NCBI RefSeq assembly: GCF_000702545.1
Contig: NZ_JNIO01000008.1
Span: 62,001-126,000 of the forward strand
DNA: 64,000 bases
DNA from: Selenomonas sp. AB3002
GTDB taxonomy: Bacteria; Bacillota; Negativicutes; Selenomonadales; Selenomonadaceae
Direction: 5' to 3'
Made by a program: the position numbers and the translations under genes. Shown piece after piece: positions 41,862 to 49,623 of this stretch (positions are counted from its first letter, which is position 1; each line of letters opens with the position of its first letter). The notes beneath the pieces are model-generated. The model was not told the origin of the DNA, made no database searches, and worked only from the letters and a program-made list of their open reading frames with translations.

Positions 41862-43249
41862 GAAGGGCAGGAAGGTGTTTTAAGGCAGTTTTTTTCTATT
41901 TCCGTCAGCAGGGCGCGGGCGCTTTGCTCTGAAACCAGGGCTTCCTGGTCGTGGGCTTTCACTTCCTGCAGGGCTTGGGCAAAGTTTGCTGCTTTGTCCT
42001 GGCTGCCTGCCAGCAGGTCGAGGCCCAGCAGGTCGGCCCTGGCTATGCGCTGCAGCTGTTCCAGCTGGGGGCGGCATTCGGCGAGGACTTCCGGCGGGAG
42101 GTCAGTGAGGAGATTGCCGATGGACTTGTCCAGGGCAAGAAGCTCTTTGGTCAGTTTCTTTTCAGCGGTTTGGCGTTTCCTGGGAGTCTTGGCTGCCCAG
42201 TAGGAATCTGCCAGCTGGCGGAGTTTTTTGCCGTCTGCGGGGCCGATTTCTGCCCAGCTTACCTTCATGTGCTGGGAATGGTCAGCAAATCTTTCCATGT
42301 CAGCTGCCAAGGGACCGTATTCTTTTTTCAGGGCTTTGCGCCAGGCTTTGGCGGGCTTGTAGCCTCTGGGGTATTTGGCATAGGCCGCCCCGGTGGTGAG
42401 GCTGAGCTTTGACAGTTGGGCATATTTCATGGGGTTGAAAAAGATGGCAGGGAGCTTCTTGCGGGGAAGCTTCTCTATGGGGCCGAGAGCCAGCTTTGCT
42501 TCCAGATAATCGCTGACGGGATAGTTCCACCACAGGCCAAGCCGCCTGCTGTAGAGCTTGTTGGCTTCTGCGTAGTCCTTGTCCTGCAGCCCGTCGGGTA
42601 CTACCTTCTCCCCGGTGTAGAGCACCAGGATGTCCTTGTTCAGGGTGTCTGAAAAAGATTTTGTGTATTCTTTCACTGCGCCTTTTTCCGTCATGTCCAG
42701 ATGGAAATATTCTGTGGGCACGGTGATGAGAGGGGAGACGCTGGGGTGGCTTTTGACGAAGTTTTCCTCCAGCCAGTTCAGGAATTCTGCCTGCCCCTGG
42801 CCGTCCTTGTTTTCTATGTCGTCAAAGAAGATGGCAAAATCCCTCACGCCAAGGTCATACATGGCATTGAGTTTGTTTTGCATGGCCAGGCGGTCGTTCT
42901 GCCCTTGCTCCCCTGCAAAGCTGATGTCAAGGCCAGGAGAAACTGCAAAGATGAACTTCACTTGCTGGCGTTTGGCTGCAGCGATGAGGTCAGACAGTTC
43001 AGTCAGTTTGTCCTGGGGATATGGTTCGCGCCACTTGGAGCGATGATAGGGATCATCTTTGGGGGCGTAGATGTAGGCGTTGAGTTTTTCCTGCTGGCAG
43101 AAGTCTATCATGTCCAATCTGTCAGACTGGGACCAGGGGGTGCCGTAGAAGCCTTCTACGATGCCCCGCAGGGGAATGGGGGAGGCTGAGGCAGTGAGGC
43201 TGCCGGTGAGCAGCAGGGCTGCCAGGCTGGCAAGAAGTTTCTTTTTCAT
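41858..43249 (-). CDS. GH84 beta-N-acetylglucosaminidase
   Basis: 463 residues with a signal peptide (about 1-22, ending SASA). PLRGIVEGFYGTPWSQSDRLD opens the GH84 barrel. FAIFFDDIEN (about 140-149) carries the twin catalytic aspartates used in substrate-assisted catalysis. YIYAPKDDPYHRSKWR is also typical. GH84 enzymes remove beta-linked GlcNAc from glycoproteins or hyaluronan. The barrel is followed by a helical C-terminal region (about 300-463). The periplasmic or secreted location suggests use of host or feed glycans. Confidence 0.88.
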   Translation of the reverse strand: MKKKLLASLAALLLTGSLTASASPIPLRGIVEGFYGTPWSQSDRLDMIDFCQQEKLNAYIYAPKDDPYHRSKWREPYPQDKLTELSDLIAAAKRQQVKFIFAVSPGLDISFAGEQGQNDRLAMQNKLNAMYDLGVRDFAIFFDDIENKDGQGQAEFLNWLEENFVKSHPSVSPLITVPTEYFHLDMTEKGAVKEYTKSFSDTLNKDILVLYTGEKVVPDGLQDKDYAEANKLYSRRLGLWWNYPVSDYLEAKLALGPIEKLPRKKLPAIFFNPMKYAQLSKLSLTTGAAYAKYPRGYKPAKAWRKALKKEYGPLAADMERFADHSQHMKVSWAEIGPADGKKLRQLADSYWAAKTPRKRQTAEKKLTKELLALDKSIGNLLTDLPPEVLAECRPQLEQLQRIARADLLGLDLLAGSQDKAANFAQALQEVKAHDQEALVSEQSARALLTEIEKNCLKTPSCPS

Positions 43250-43267
43250 GGGCTTGCTCCTCTGTTT

Positions 43268-43528
43268 TCAGTAAATATGATATTCCTTCCAGGGAATTTG
43301 GTCCAGTCGGATGGATTTCAGGAATTCCACGATGTCCTTGCGCCCATAGTAATGGGGCGTACCATTATTATCCTGGCTCATGAGGATGATGGGCATGTTG
43401 GGAAAGAAGCGGGAGAGGGCCCGGCGCGTGTGTACCAGTCGGGCGGTGTAGCGGGTGACTTCCGGCCTTACGGCTACGACAGCGAAGGTCACTCCCTGCT
43501 CTATGATTACGGCTCCGTGTATGGTCAT
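43268..43528 (-). CDS. Small hypothetical protein
   Basis: 86 residues from the ATG at 43528 (GGAGAGG upstream); an upstream in-frame start lacks a binding site. MTIHGAVIIEQGVTFAVVAVRPEV ... MPIILMSQDNNGTPHYYGRKDIVEFL: a strand-helix-strand pattern with a central arginine-rich helix. Similar small proteins are common in Firmicutes but unnamed. It precedes the GH84 gene by 18 bases on the same strand. Confidence 0.6.
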   Translation of the reverse strand: MTIHGAVIIEQGVTFAVVAVRPEVTRYTARLVHTRRALSRFFPNMPIILMSQDNNGTPHYYGRKDIVEFLKSIRLDQIPWKEYHIY

Positions 43529-43600
43529 GATAGTCCTCTCCTTTGCGAGTTTCTTTGTTTTCATTTTATCAGAGAAGGCAGGCGGGAACAAGAAAAACTC

Positions 43601-43629
43601 CTTGACAGGGCAGGGGGCAGCTCCTATAA
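43601..43629 (+). promoter_or_regulatory. Consensus promoter of the thrS T-box
   Basis: TTGACA, 17 bases, TATAAT: perfect consensus. Transcription would begin near 43636. Confidence 0.9.
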
Positions 43630-43635
43630 TAATCC

Positions 43636-43900
43636 TTACATAAGAACAAAGGCGATGCGGAAGACATGACGACTGTGGTTGCTCCTACAGAGAGCGGGGC
43701 CCTGGCTGCAAGCCCTGCGGAGAGAAAGCAGTGCGTTACCCCTTCCAAGCTGCAAGGCTGAAGCCTTTTGGTGGGTAGGTCTTGCCGGAGCAATCTCCGT
43801 TAAAAATGTCCAAAGTGGCTCTGAGTTTTCGGGGCAAGCAGGGTGGAACCGCGAGTTTGTGACTCGTCCCTTCATTAGATTGAAGGGACGGGTCTTTTTA
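43636..43900 (+). promoter_or_regulatory. T-box riboswitch of thrS
   Basis: A leader of about 265 bases that senses uncharged tRNA-Thr. The T-box sequence AGGGTGGAACCGCG lies at 43840-43853. The terminator GACTCGTCCCTTCA ... TGAAGGGACGGGTC followed by TTTTT ends at 43900; the T-box can pair with its 5' side to form the antiterminator. The specifier codon in stem I was not resolved by eye. Confidence 0.92.
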
Positions 43901-43962
43901 GTTTTACGTCTTTGGATGCGCTTTCCTGCGGGTGTCCGGGGCGGTGTTTAGGAGGAATTTTC

Positions 43963-45888
43963 ATGCTGAAAATCACGCTGAAAGACGGTGCGGTGCGCGA
44001 AGTGGCCGAGGGTACGTCCGTACTTGATTTTGTGAAGCAGGTGAGCAACAGCCTGGCCAAGAAGGTGCTGGCTGCCAAGGTGGACGGCGAGACTGTAGAC
44101 CTTACCCGCGTCCTGGACAAGGATTGCCAGGTGGATTTCCTGACCTTTGAGGAAGAGGACGGCCGCTGGGCTCTGCGCCATACGGCTTCCCATATCCTGG
44201 CACAGGCCGTGAAGCGCCTCTACAAGGACAACAATGTGCAGCTGGCCATCGGCCCTGCTATCGACAACGGCTTCTACTATGACTTCGACATGGACCGCCA
44301 GCTTACGGAAAGCGACTTGCGGGACATTGAGAAGGAAATGAAGAAGATCGTCAAGGAGAACCTGAAGTTGGAGAGGAAAGAAGTCAGCCGTGCTGATGCC
44401 ATCGCCTTCTTCAAGGAAAAGGGCGAGAACTACAAGGTGGAGCTCATCGAAGATCTGCCTGAGGATGCAACTATTTCCATGTACTCCCAGGGCGAGTTCA
44501 CCGACCTCTGCGCCGGTCCCCATGTGCTTTCCACGGGCAAGGTGAAGGCCATCAAGCTTCAGAGTGTGGCAGGTGCTTACTGGCGCGGCAGCGAGAAGAA
44601 CAAGATGCTCCAGCGTATCTACGGCACGGCTTTCGAGAAGCAGGCAGATCTTGACGAGTACCTGCATATGCTGGAGGAGGCTGCCAAGCGCGATCACCGC
44701 AAGCTGGGCAAGGAACTTGATCTCTTCAGCCTCCACGAGGAAGGTCCCGGCTTCCCCTTCTTCCACCCCAATGGCATGGTGATTCGCAACGAACTCATCA
44801 ATTACTGGCGTGAAGTGCACCGCCGCTACGGCTATCAGGAAATCAAGACTCCCATGATTATGAACCGCAAGCTCTGGGAGACTTCCGGCCATTGGGATCA
44901 TTATAAGGAGAACATGTACTTCACGAAGATTGATGAGGAAGATTATGCAGTGAAGCCCATGAACTGCCCCGGCGGCATGCTGGTTTACAAGTCCCATCAG
45001 CACAGCTATCGTGACCTGCCCCTGCGCATGGGCGAGCTGGGCCTGGTACACCGCCATGAGCTCTCCGGTGCTCTCCACGGTCTGTTCCGCGTCCGCAACT
45101 TCACCCAGGACGATGCCCATCTCTTCATCACTCCCAGCCAGATTGAGGAGGAAATCCAGCACACCATCGACCTGTTCGATGAGGTCTACAGCACCTTCGG
45201 CCTGTCCTACACGGCAGAGCTGTCTACCCGTCCTGAGGACTCCATGGGTTCTGATGAGATCTGGGAGAATGCTACCAACGCTCTCCGCAATGCCTTGGAG
45301 CACCGCGGCCTTGAGTACATCATCAACGAGGGTGACGGCGCTTTCTACGGCCCGAAGATTGACTTCCACCTCCGTGATTCCATCGGTCGTACCTGGCAGT
45401 GCGGCACCATCCAGCTGGATATGCTCATGCCTGAGAAGTTCGACCTGACCTATGTGGGTGAGGACGGCGAGAAGCACCGCCCTGTCATGCTCCACCGTGT
45501 GGTGTACGGCTCCATCGAGCGCTTCATTGGCATCCTCATCGAGAACTATGCCGGTGCCTTCCCGGTATGGCTGGCTCCTGTGCAGGTGAAGATCCTGCCC
45601 ATCACGGACAAGCATGCCGACTACGCTTATGAGCTGAAGAAGAAGATGTTCGACCTTGGCCTCCGCGTTGAGGTGGATGACCGCAACGAGAAGACGGGCT
45701 ACAAGATCCGCGAAGCCCAGGTCAAGAAGATTCCTTACGCTCTCGTAGTAGGCGACCAGGAAGTGGAGAACGGTACTGTCACTGTCCGCCGCTATGGCGA
45801 GAAGGAAACCCAGTCCATGGGCGCTGAGGACTTCATCAAGCTGGTGCAGGAGAAGATTGCCAGCAAGAAGTCTGCCAGCGAGGAGTAA
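43963..45888 (+). CDS. thrS: Threonyl-tRNA synthetase
   Basis: 641 residues, full length. N-terminal TGS domain (MLKITLKDGAVREVAEG), editing domain with HTASHILAQAVKRL (HxxxH) and the Cys motif, class II catalytic core with motif 2 RNFTQDDAHLF and motif 3 GSIERFIGILIE, and a C-terminal anticodon-binding domain. Start at the ATG after GGAGG with 7-base spacing. Expression is controlled by the T-box. A long antisense open frame over the gene is a codon-bias artefact. Confidence 0.98.
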   Translation: MLKITLKDGAVREVAEGTSVLDFVKQVSNSLAKKVLAAKVDGETVDLTRVLDKDCQVDFLTFEEEDGRWALRHTASHILAQAVKRLYKDNNVQLAIGPAIDNGFYYDFDMDRQLTESDLRDIEKEMKKIVKENLKLERKEVSRADAIAFFKEKGENYKVELIEDLPEDATISMYSQGEFTDLCAGPHVLSTGKVKAIKLQSVAGAYWRGSEKNKMLQRIYGTAFEKQADLDEYLHMLEEAAKRDHRKLGKELDLFSLHEEGPGFPFFHPNGMVIRNELINYWREVHRRYGYQEIKTPMIMNRKLWETSGHWDHYKENMYFTKIDEEDYAVKPMNCPGGMLVYKSHQHSYRDLPLRMGELGLVHRHELSGALHGLFRVRNFTQDDAHLFITPSQIEEEIQHTIDLFDEVYSTFGLSYTAELSTRPEDSMGSDEIWENATNALRNALEHRGLEYIINEGDGAFYGPKIDFHLRDSIGRTWQCGTIQLDMLMPEKFDLTYVGEDGEKHRPVMLHRVVYGSIERFIGILIENYAGAFPVWLAPVQVKILPITDKHADYAYELKKKMFDLGLRVEVDDRNEKTGYKIREAQVKKIPYALVVGDQEVENGTVTVRRYGEKETQSMGAEDFIKLVQEKIASKKSASEE

Positions 45889-45908
45889 GAAATAGTTAGT
45901 GAGAAAGG

Positions 45909-46000
45909 GGGATAGGTGTAGCATAAGCGGAACGTGTGGGATTTTGCCATAGGCAAAATTCCAAGTGTTGCGTTGCTATGCCTATGTCCCAAACGCCTTA
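45909..46000. repeat. Palindromic intergenic repeat, copy B
   Basis: A nested dyad centred on ATTTTGCC-ATA-GGCAAAAT (45941-45959), with outer arms GGATAGG ... CCTATGTCC. On the opposite strand the repeat at 54980-55073 matches it along nearly its whole length (GTAGCATAAGCGGAACGTGTG and GCAGCATAAGCGGAACGTGTG in the left arms). The base changes between copies keep pairing. Confidence 0.8.
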
Positions 46001-46055
46001 GCAGGGAAATGCTTTCAAAGTTTGCTGAAAGTTTTCCTTGCTAAGGCTTTTTCTT
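45995..46055 (+). terminator. Long terminator hairpin after thrS
   Basis: GCCTTAGCA...GGAAA...CTTTCA pairs with TGAAAG...TTTCC...TGCTAAGGC, followed by TTTTTCTTT. It adjoins repeat copy B. Confidence 0.8.
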
Positions 46056-46066
46056 TGTGGTAAAAT
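46038..46066 (+). promoter_or_regulatory. Promoter of rpmB
   Basis: TTGCTA, 17 bases, TAAAAT preceded by TGG. The -35 lies inside the descending arm of the thrS terminator. Confidence 0.5.
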
Positions 46067-46133
46067 ATATCCGTTCTGTTTGGAAGCCATACCACTCAAC
46101 GGTTTTCAACATCCAGTAAGGAGGTGTAGCGAT

Positions 46134-46325
46134 ATGGCAAATGTTTGCGAGATTTGTGCAAAGGGTGAGCTGTCCGGTAACAACGTCAGCCATTCCCATC
46201 TGAAGACGAAGCGCTCCTGGAAGCCCAACATTCAGCGCGTCCGTGCTGTGGTCGAGGGTGAGGTCAAGCGTGTTAACGTCTGCACCCGTTGCCTGCGTTC
46301 AGGTAAGGTTCAGCGTGCCCTTTAA
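46134..46325 (+). CDS. rpmB: Ribosomal protein L28
   Basis: 63 residues (MANVCEICAKGELSGNNVSHS...). It keeps both zinc-ligand pairs, CEIC and CTRC, so it is the zinc-containing form. KTKRSWKPNIQRVR is the conserved core. AAGGAGGTG precedes the ATG. A structural protein of the 50S subunit. Confidence 0.97.
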   Translation: MANVCEICAKGELSGNNVSHSHLKTKRSWKPNIQRVRAVVEGEVKRVNVCTRCLRSGKVQRAL

Positions 46326-46341
46326 TCTATGCGCATAGATT
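46324..46341. other. Perfect 18-base palindrome after rpmB
   Basis: AATCTATGCGCATAGATT overlaps the last base of the rpmB stop codon. It has no T-run; it could be a protein-binding site or part of the 3' end structure. Confidence 0.4.
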
Positions 46342-46361
46342 GGTAAAAGCTGATATATCAT

Positions 46362-46403
46362 AAAAGAAGCTGCCTAGCCTTGGTGCTAGACAGCTTCTTT
46401 TAT
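46362..46403. terminator. Bidirectional terminator after rpmB
   Basis: AAAAGAAGCTGCCTAGC ... GCTAGACAGCTTCTTTT, a long stem with A-run before and T-run after. It serves rpmB and the converging gene at 46468. Confidence 0.85.
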
Positions 46404-46467
46404 TTGTTCTGGTAGAAAGCATCCCATAATAATAAAACCTCCCCGCGTATGGGGGAGGTGGCAGGGC

Positions 46468-47175
46468 TTAGATATCCCAGTGCAGCATATCCGGGTTCGG
46501 GGTTGCTTTGTCAATCTCGGCCAGGATAAAGGGAGTGTTGTCGTGGGTGGCGGCAAAGGCGTGCTCCAGGGCAGCCTTGTTTCGTTCGGGAATCTCCATG
46601 GCGTGGAGGGCCATGTGCATGTAGTCCTTGGCAATGAGGGTGCCGGATCCCCGGGCGGCGGCCAGGTGGGCCTTGAAGCGGTAGCCGTAGTAGACGTAGC
46701 TGTTGTGGGGGATGGGCAGGTCCTTGTATGCTTCCAGGCGCTCGTCCACTTCAGCCTCGGCCTGCTCTGTCATCTTCATCTTGTGCATGAGGTTCCAGCG
46801 GTCAGCCCAGAGCTCGCCGCGCAGCAGGTATTTGTAGAGGAAGTCCGTGTTCTCCGCCAGCTCGATGGCCAGGTTGATATGGTTAAGGGCCTTCTCGTCC
46901 TGATTGAGGCTCTTTTCCAGGCTGCAGAGCTTCTGGAGGGCAAAGGCCTTTTCCTCAACTTCTTCAGCATTCTCCTCGTCAATCTCTTCCTCTACGATGC
47001 TGCGGAAGAGTTCTAACGCTTCCTTTTCCTTGTCAATGCCCTTCATGGCCAGGAAATGGGCCAGATGGGCTCTGGCCCGCCAGTTGTCCATGCCGCCGGT
47101 GAAGAGCGTCTCGGGGGGATGGGCGGGGGAGTCCATTACCAGATGAACGAGCTTGTGGAATTCTTCTTGAGTCAT
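46468..47175 (-). CDS. Helical repeat (TPR-like) hypothetical protein
   Basis: 235 residues without a signal peptide. Amphipathic helix pairs throughout (ARAHLAHFLAMKGIDKEKEALELFRSI; AFALQKLCSLEKSLNQDEKAL; AINLAIELAENTDFLY-like) suggest a TPR-like superhelix. Acidic stretch VEEEIDEENAEEVEEK near residue 62. A scaffold role is a guess. Start after a GGAGGTTTG site. Confidence 0.6.
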   Translation of the reverse strand: MTQEEFHKLVHLVMDSPAHPPETLFTGGMDNWRARAHLAHFLAMKGIDKEKEALELFRSIVEEEIDEENAEEVEEKAFALQKLCSLEKSLNQDEKALNHINLAIELAENTDFLYKYLLRGELWADRWNLMHKMKMTEQAEAEVDERLEAYKDLPIPHNSYVYYGYRFKAHLAAARGSGTLIAKDYMHMALHAMEIPERNKAALEHAFAATHDNTPFILAEIDKATPNPDMLHWDI

Positions 47176-47202
47176 TGCAAACCTCCGTAATAAACATCAA
47201 TG

Positions 47203-47236
47203 AAAAAGCCCCGAGGCTGAACCTCAGGGCTTGCAT
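47203..47236 (-). terminator. Terminator of tRNA-Leu
   Basis: On the minus strand, GCAAGCCCTGAGG ... CCTCGGGGCTTTTT directly follows the tRNA. Confidence 0.75.
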
Positions 47237-47243
47237 TTTCAAG

Positions 47244-47331
47244 TGGTGCCGGAAATCGGACTTGAACCGATACGTTGTTGCCAACGCCAGATTTTGAGTC
47301 TGGTGCGTCTGCCAATTCCGCCATTCCGGCA
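47244..47331 (-). tRNA. tRNA-Leu (CAA)
   Basis: Class II tRNA with a long variable arm and encoded CCA. Acceptor TGCCGGA pairs with the 3' end; anticodon loop CTCAAAA gives CAA, reading UUG. T-arm GGTTCAAGTCC. Confidence 0.95.
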
Positions 47332-47470
47332 AGATAGTAACTGCTTGTGTCGCTAACGAATAAAAGTATATCATTTATTTATATGTACGTCAATATTTTT
47401 GTGAGAAAATTTTCTGGGAGAGGATTATGTGAGCCGTTGTTTACAGAGGATAGACAGGGGAATTTTCTTG

Positions 47471-47499
47471 TTTACAAGGGGGGCGTTATCTGCTAACAT
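47471..47499 (+). promoter_or_regulatory. Promoter of the decarboxylase leader
   Basis: TTTACA, 17 bases, TAACAT preceded by TGC (extended -10). The start would be near 47506, giving a 5' leader of about 155 bases. Confidence 0.6.
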
Positions 47500-47505
47500 A
47501 AGGAA

Positions 47506-47661
47506 AGATTTTTACTGCAGAACTCCGTGAAACGAACCCGAAGGGGGAAGGTGAGCGGTTAGTTCTGCGTATACACAGGGCACTTAGCGAATGCAAGCCC
47601 ATAGGGCGCAGTATGAGCTTAGTGCACCACTGTACATCATGTAAAAAGGAAGGGTTGTGTT
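47506..47661 (+). promoter_or_regulatory. Structured 5' leader of the decarboxylase gene
   Basis: Two compact folds are visible. Fold 1 (47517-47568): GCAGAACT/AGTTCTGC closes a second helix CCG/CGG and an inner ACCC-GAA-GGGG hairpin in purine-rich flanks. Fold 2 (47580-47625): GCACTTAGC/GCTTAGTGC encloses TGC-AA-GCCC-ATA-GGGC-GCA. No known riboswitch class was recognised. The linker to AGGAAGG and the ATG is unstructured. A cis-acting lysine or polyamine sensor is possible but unproven. Confidence 0.5.
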
Positions 47662-48828
47662 ATGTTTCGACTGACCGAACAAGAGATGAATGAATTGGCA
47701 GCGCGTATTCCTACGCCGTTTCTGGTGGCTTCACTGGACCAGGTGGAGGAGAATTATCGCTTTATGCGGAAGCATATGCCCCGGGCGGGCATCTACTATG
47801 CCATGAAGGCAAATCCCACACCGGGAATACTGAAGCGGCTGGCTTCTTTGGGCTCCTGCTTCGATGTGGCTTCTGCTGGTGAGATAAGGACGCTTCATGA
47901 GCTGGGAGTTGACGGTTCCCGCATGATTTATGCCAATCCTGTGAAAGACCAGCGCGGCCTTTTGGCGGCGGCAGAGTGCAATGTGCGCCGCATGACTTTT
48001 GATGATGAGTCTGAGATTGGAAAAATGGCTGCTGCTGTGCCGGGCGCGGATGTCTTGGTCAGGGTCAGTGTGCGTAACAATAAGGCTCTGGTGGATCTCA
48101 ACACCAAATTCGGTGCTCCTTTGGCTGAGGCGCTGCCTCTGCTGCAGAAGGCCAAGGCAGCGGGGCTTAACCCCATTGGCATCTGCTTCCATGTGGGCAG
48201 CCAGTCCCTTTCTACGGCGGCTTATGAAGAGGCTCTGCTGGTGTGCAGGGGGCTCTTTGACGAGGCAAAGAGGATGGGCATGGAGCTGACTGACCTGGAT
48301 ATAGGCGGCGGCTTCCCGGTGCCCTCTGCGGAAGGTCTTTCCGTGGATCTGGCAGCTATGATGGAGGCCATCAACAGGCAGATTGAGCGCCTCTTCCCCG
48401 ATGTGGCTGTGTGGACGGAGCCAGGCCGCTATATGTGCGGCACGGCGGTGAATCTGGTGGCTTCTGTCATCGGCACCAAGTTCCGGGGGGAGAAGCCTTG
48501 GTATATCCTGGATGAAAGCATTTATGGTGCTTTCTCCGGCATTATCTATGACCACTGGACCTATCCTCTTCACTGCTTCGGCAAGGGGAAGAAGCGTCCT
48601 TCCTTTTTTGGCGGTCCTAGCTGCGATGGCATTGATGTGCTCTACAGCGATTTTGAGGCGCCTGCTTTGAAGATTGGGGACAAGGTGCTGGTAACGGAAA
48701 TCGGTGCCTACTCCACAGTGAGCGCCACCCGCTTCAATGGCTTCGAGCTGGCTCCCACCATTATCTGGGAGGAGCAGAAGGAAGCTCAGGCTGCTGAGTA
48801 CGAGCTGGACAATACAGAGGCTGTGTAA
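47662..48828 (+). CDS. ldc: Lysine/ornithine decarboxylase (PLP, fold III)
   Basis: 388 residues, closely resembling the S. ruminantium lysine/ornithine decarboxylase along its length. PLP-binding lysine in FYAMKANPTP-type YYAMKANPTPGIL (about 50), FDVASAGEI, HVGSQS, GGGFPVP, WTEPGRYM, and the active-site cysteine in FGGPSCDGIDVLY (about 310-322). It makes cadaverine or putrescine; in Selenomonas these are covalently linked to peptidoglycan and anchor the outer membrane. AGGAAGG precedes the ATG, and a structured leader lies upstream. Confidence 0.93.
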   Translation: MFRLTEQEMNELAARIPTPFLVASLDQVEENYRFMRKHMPRAGIYYAMKANPTPGILKRLASLGSCFDVASAGEIRTLHELGVDGSRMIYANPVKDQRGLLAAAECNVRRMTFDDESEIGKMAAAVPGADVLVRVSVRNNKALVDLNTKFGAPLAEALPLLQKAKAAGLNPIGICFHVGSQSLSTAAYEEALLVCRGLFDEAKRMGMELTDLDIGGGFPVPSAEGLSVDLAAMMEAINRQIERLFPDVAVWTEPGRYMCGTAVNLVASVIGTKFRGEKPWYILDESIYGAFSGIIYDHWTYPLHCFGKGKKRPSFFGGPSCDGIDVLYSDFEAPALKIGDKVLVTEIGAYSTVSATRFNGFELAPTIIWEEQKEAQAAEYELDNTEAV

Positions 48829-48847
48829 GGCTGAAAGCAGGATATAT

Positions 48848-49042
48848 ATGGAAAGAAATATAGAGGAAATAGAGCACATGCTCATGCATGCCCTGACAGA
48901 GGACAGTATATCAGAGCGCATTGAGCAGGCTGTTTCCCAGCTGGAAGTTTACGACTTGATGAAGGAACTGCCCTACTTTGACCTCAGCCTGGAGGAATTC
49001 CAGGCGGGGATCATAGCTTTGCAGTCAAAAGACGCGGAATAA
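48848..49042 (+). CDS. Small acidic protein downstream of ldc
   Basis: 64 residues (MERNIEEIEHMLMHALTEDS...), predicted all-helical and acidic, starting 19 bases after the ldc stop and ending before a terminator, so probably in the ldc transcript. No known family. A regulatory or interaction partner of the decarboxylase is only a contextual guess. Confidence 0.5.
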   Translation: MERNIEEIEHMLMHALTEDSISERIEQAVSQLEVYDLMKELPYFDLSLEEFQAGIIALQSKDAE

Positions 49043-49049
49043 GAAAAAT

Positions 49050-49081
49050 CCGTCGGGGAGCTTTTCCCTGACGGTTTTTTT
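49050..49081 (+). terminator. Terminator of the ldc operon
   Basis: CCGTCGGGG-AGCTTTT-CCCTGACGG followed by seven T. Confidence 0.9.
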
Positions 49082-49249
49082 CGAGGGCCATTTGGGGCTT
49101 GAAGAGCAGTTCAAAAGCCAGCAGGAAAAAGGCCATGGATGTAGAATTATCCAAGCAAGAGTGAGTGTACGAACTTCTGTATATGACGTGATGAGGAGAG
49201 CCATCTGTGCAAACGGGAGGTGAAGCGGGCAGGGCGTCCCGCGGTTCAA

Positions 49250-49561
49250 ATGACGATAAAGCAGATTTTCAGGTACAAGGGCAAGCATATCCTTTACAAC
49301 ACTGGAGAAATCCAGCAGGATGAGGAGAAGGAAGAGTCCGTGGAGGCCAAGGAAGACACGGGGCTTACTGAGGAACAGATGGACGTGGTGAAGGGCTCCA
49401 TGAGCGACAACCGCATATCCGACAGCGTGAAGGATCTAGTGGCACAGGCTTCAGTTGAACCGGAACTTTCCGAGGAACAGATGAATGTGGTGAAGGGGTC
49501 TATGAGCGATAACCGCATTTCCGACAGTGTCAGGGATCTGGTGGAGAAAGCTTCTAAGTAA
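49250..49561 (+). CDS. Protein with a 34-residue internal tandem repeat
   Basis: About 103 residues from ATG at 49250 (a GTG at 49220 overlaps its own GGGAGG site). After an N-terminal segment MTIKQIFRYKGKHILYNTGE and an acidic linker come two copies of EEQMxVVKGSMSDNRISDSV-xDLV, 102 bases apart (49370 and 49472). They are nearly identical in protein and similar in DNA, a recent duplication. A GCGGG...CCCGC hairpin lies between the purine-rich site and the ATG. Helical, soluble; function unknown. It precedes the HD-GYP gene by 62 bases. Confidence 0.5.
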   Translation: MTIKQIFRYKGKHILYNTGEIQQDEEKEESVEAKEDTGLTEEQMDVVKGSMSDNRISDSVKDLVAQASVEPELSEEQMNVVKGSMSDNRISDSVRDLVEKASK

Positions 49562-49623
49562 GGGGAGGTTCCTGCAGGGAATTTTGGCAGGGGATGTACT
49601 TTATTATATGGGAAGGAACAACT

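Noticed and set aside
43948-45924. A 658-codon open frame antisense to thrS
   Set aside because: No ribosome site or known motifs; its extent mirrors thrS codon bias, and the sense gene is unmistakable.
47506-47661. Lysine riboswitch before the decarboxylase
   Set aside because: The leader is too short and lacks the five-way-junction consensus; reported instead as an unclassified structured leader.
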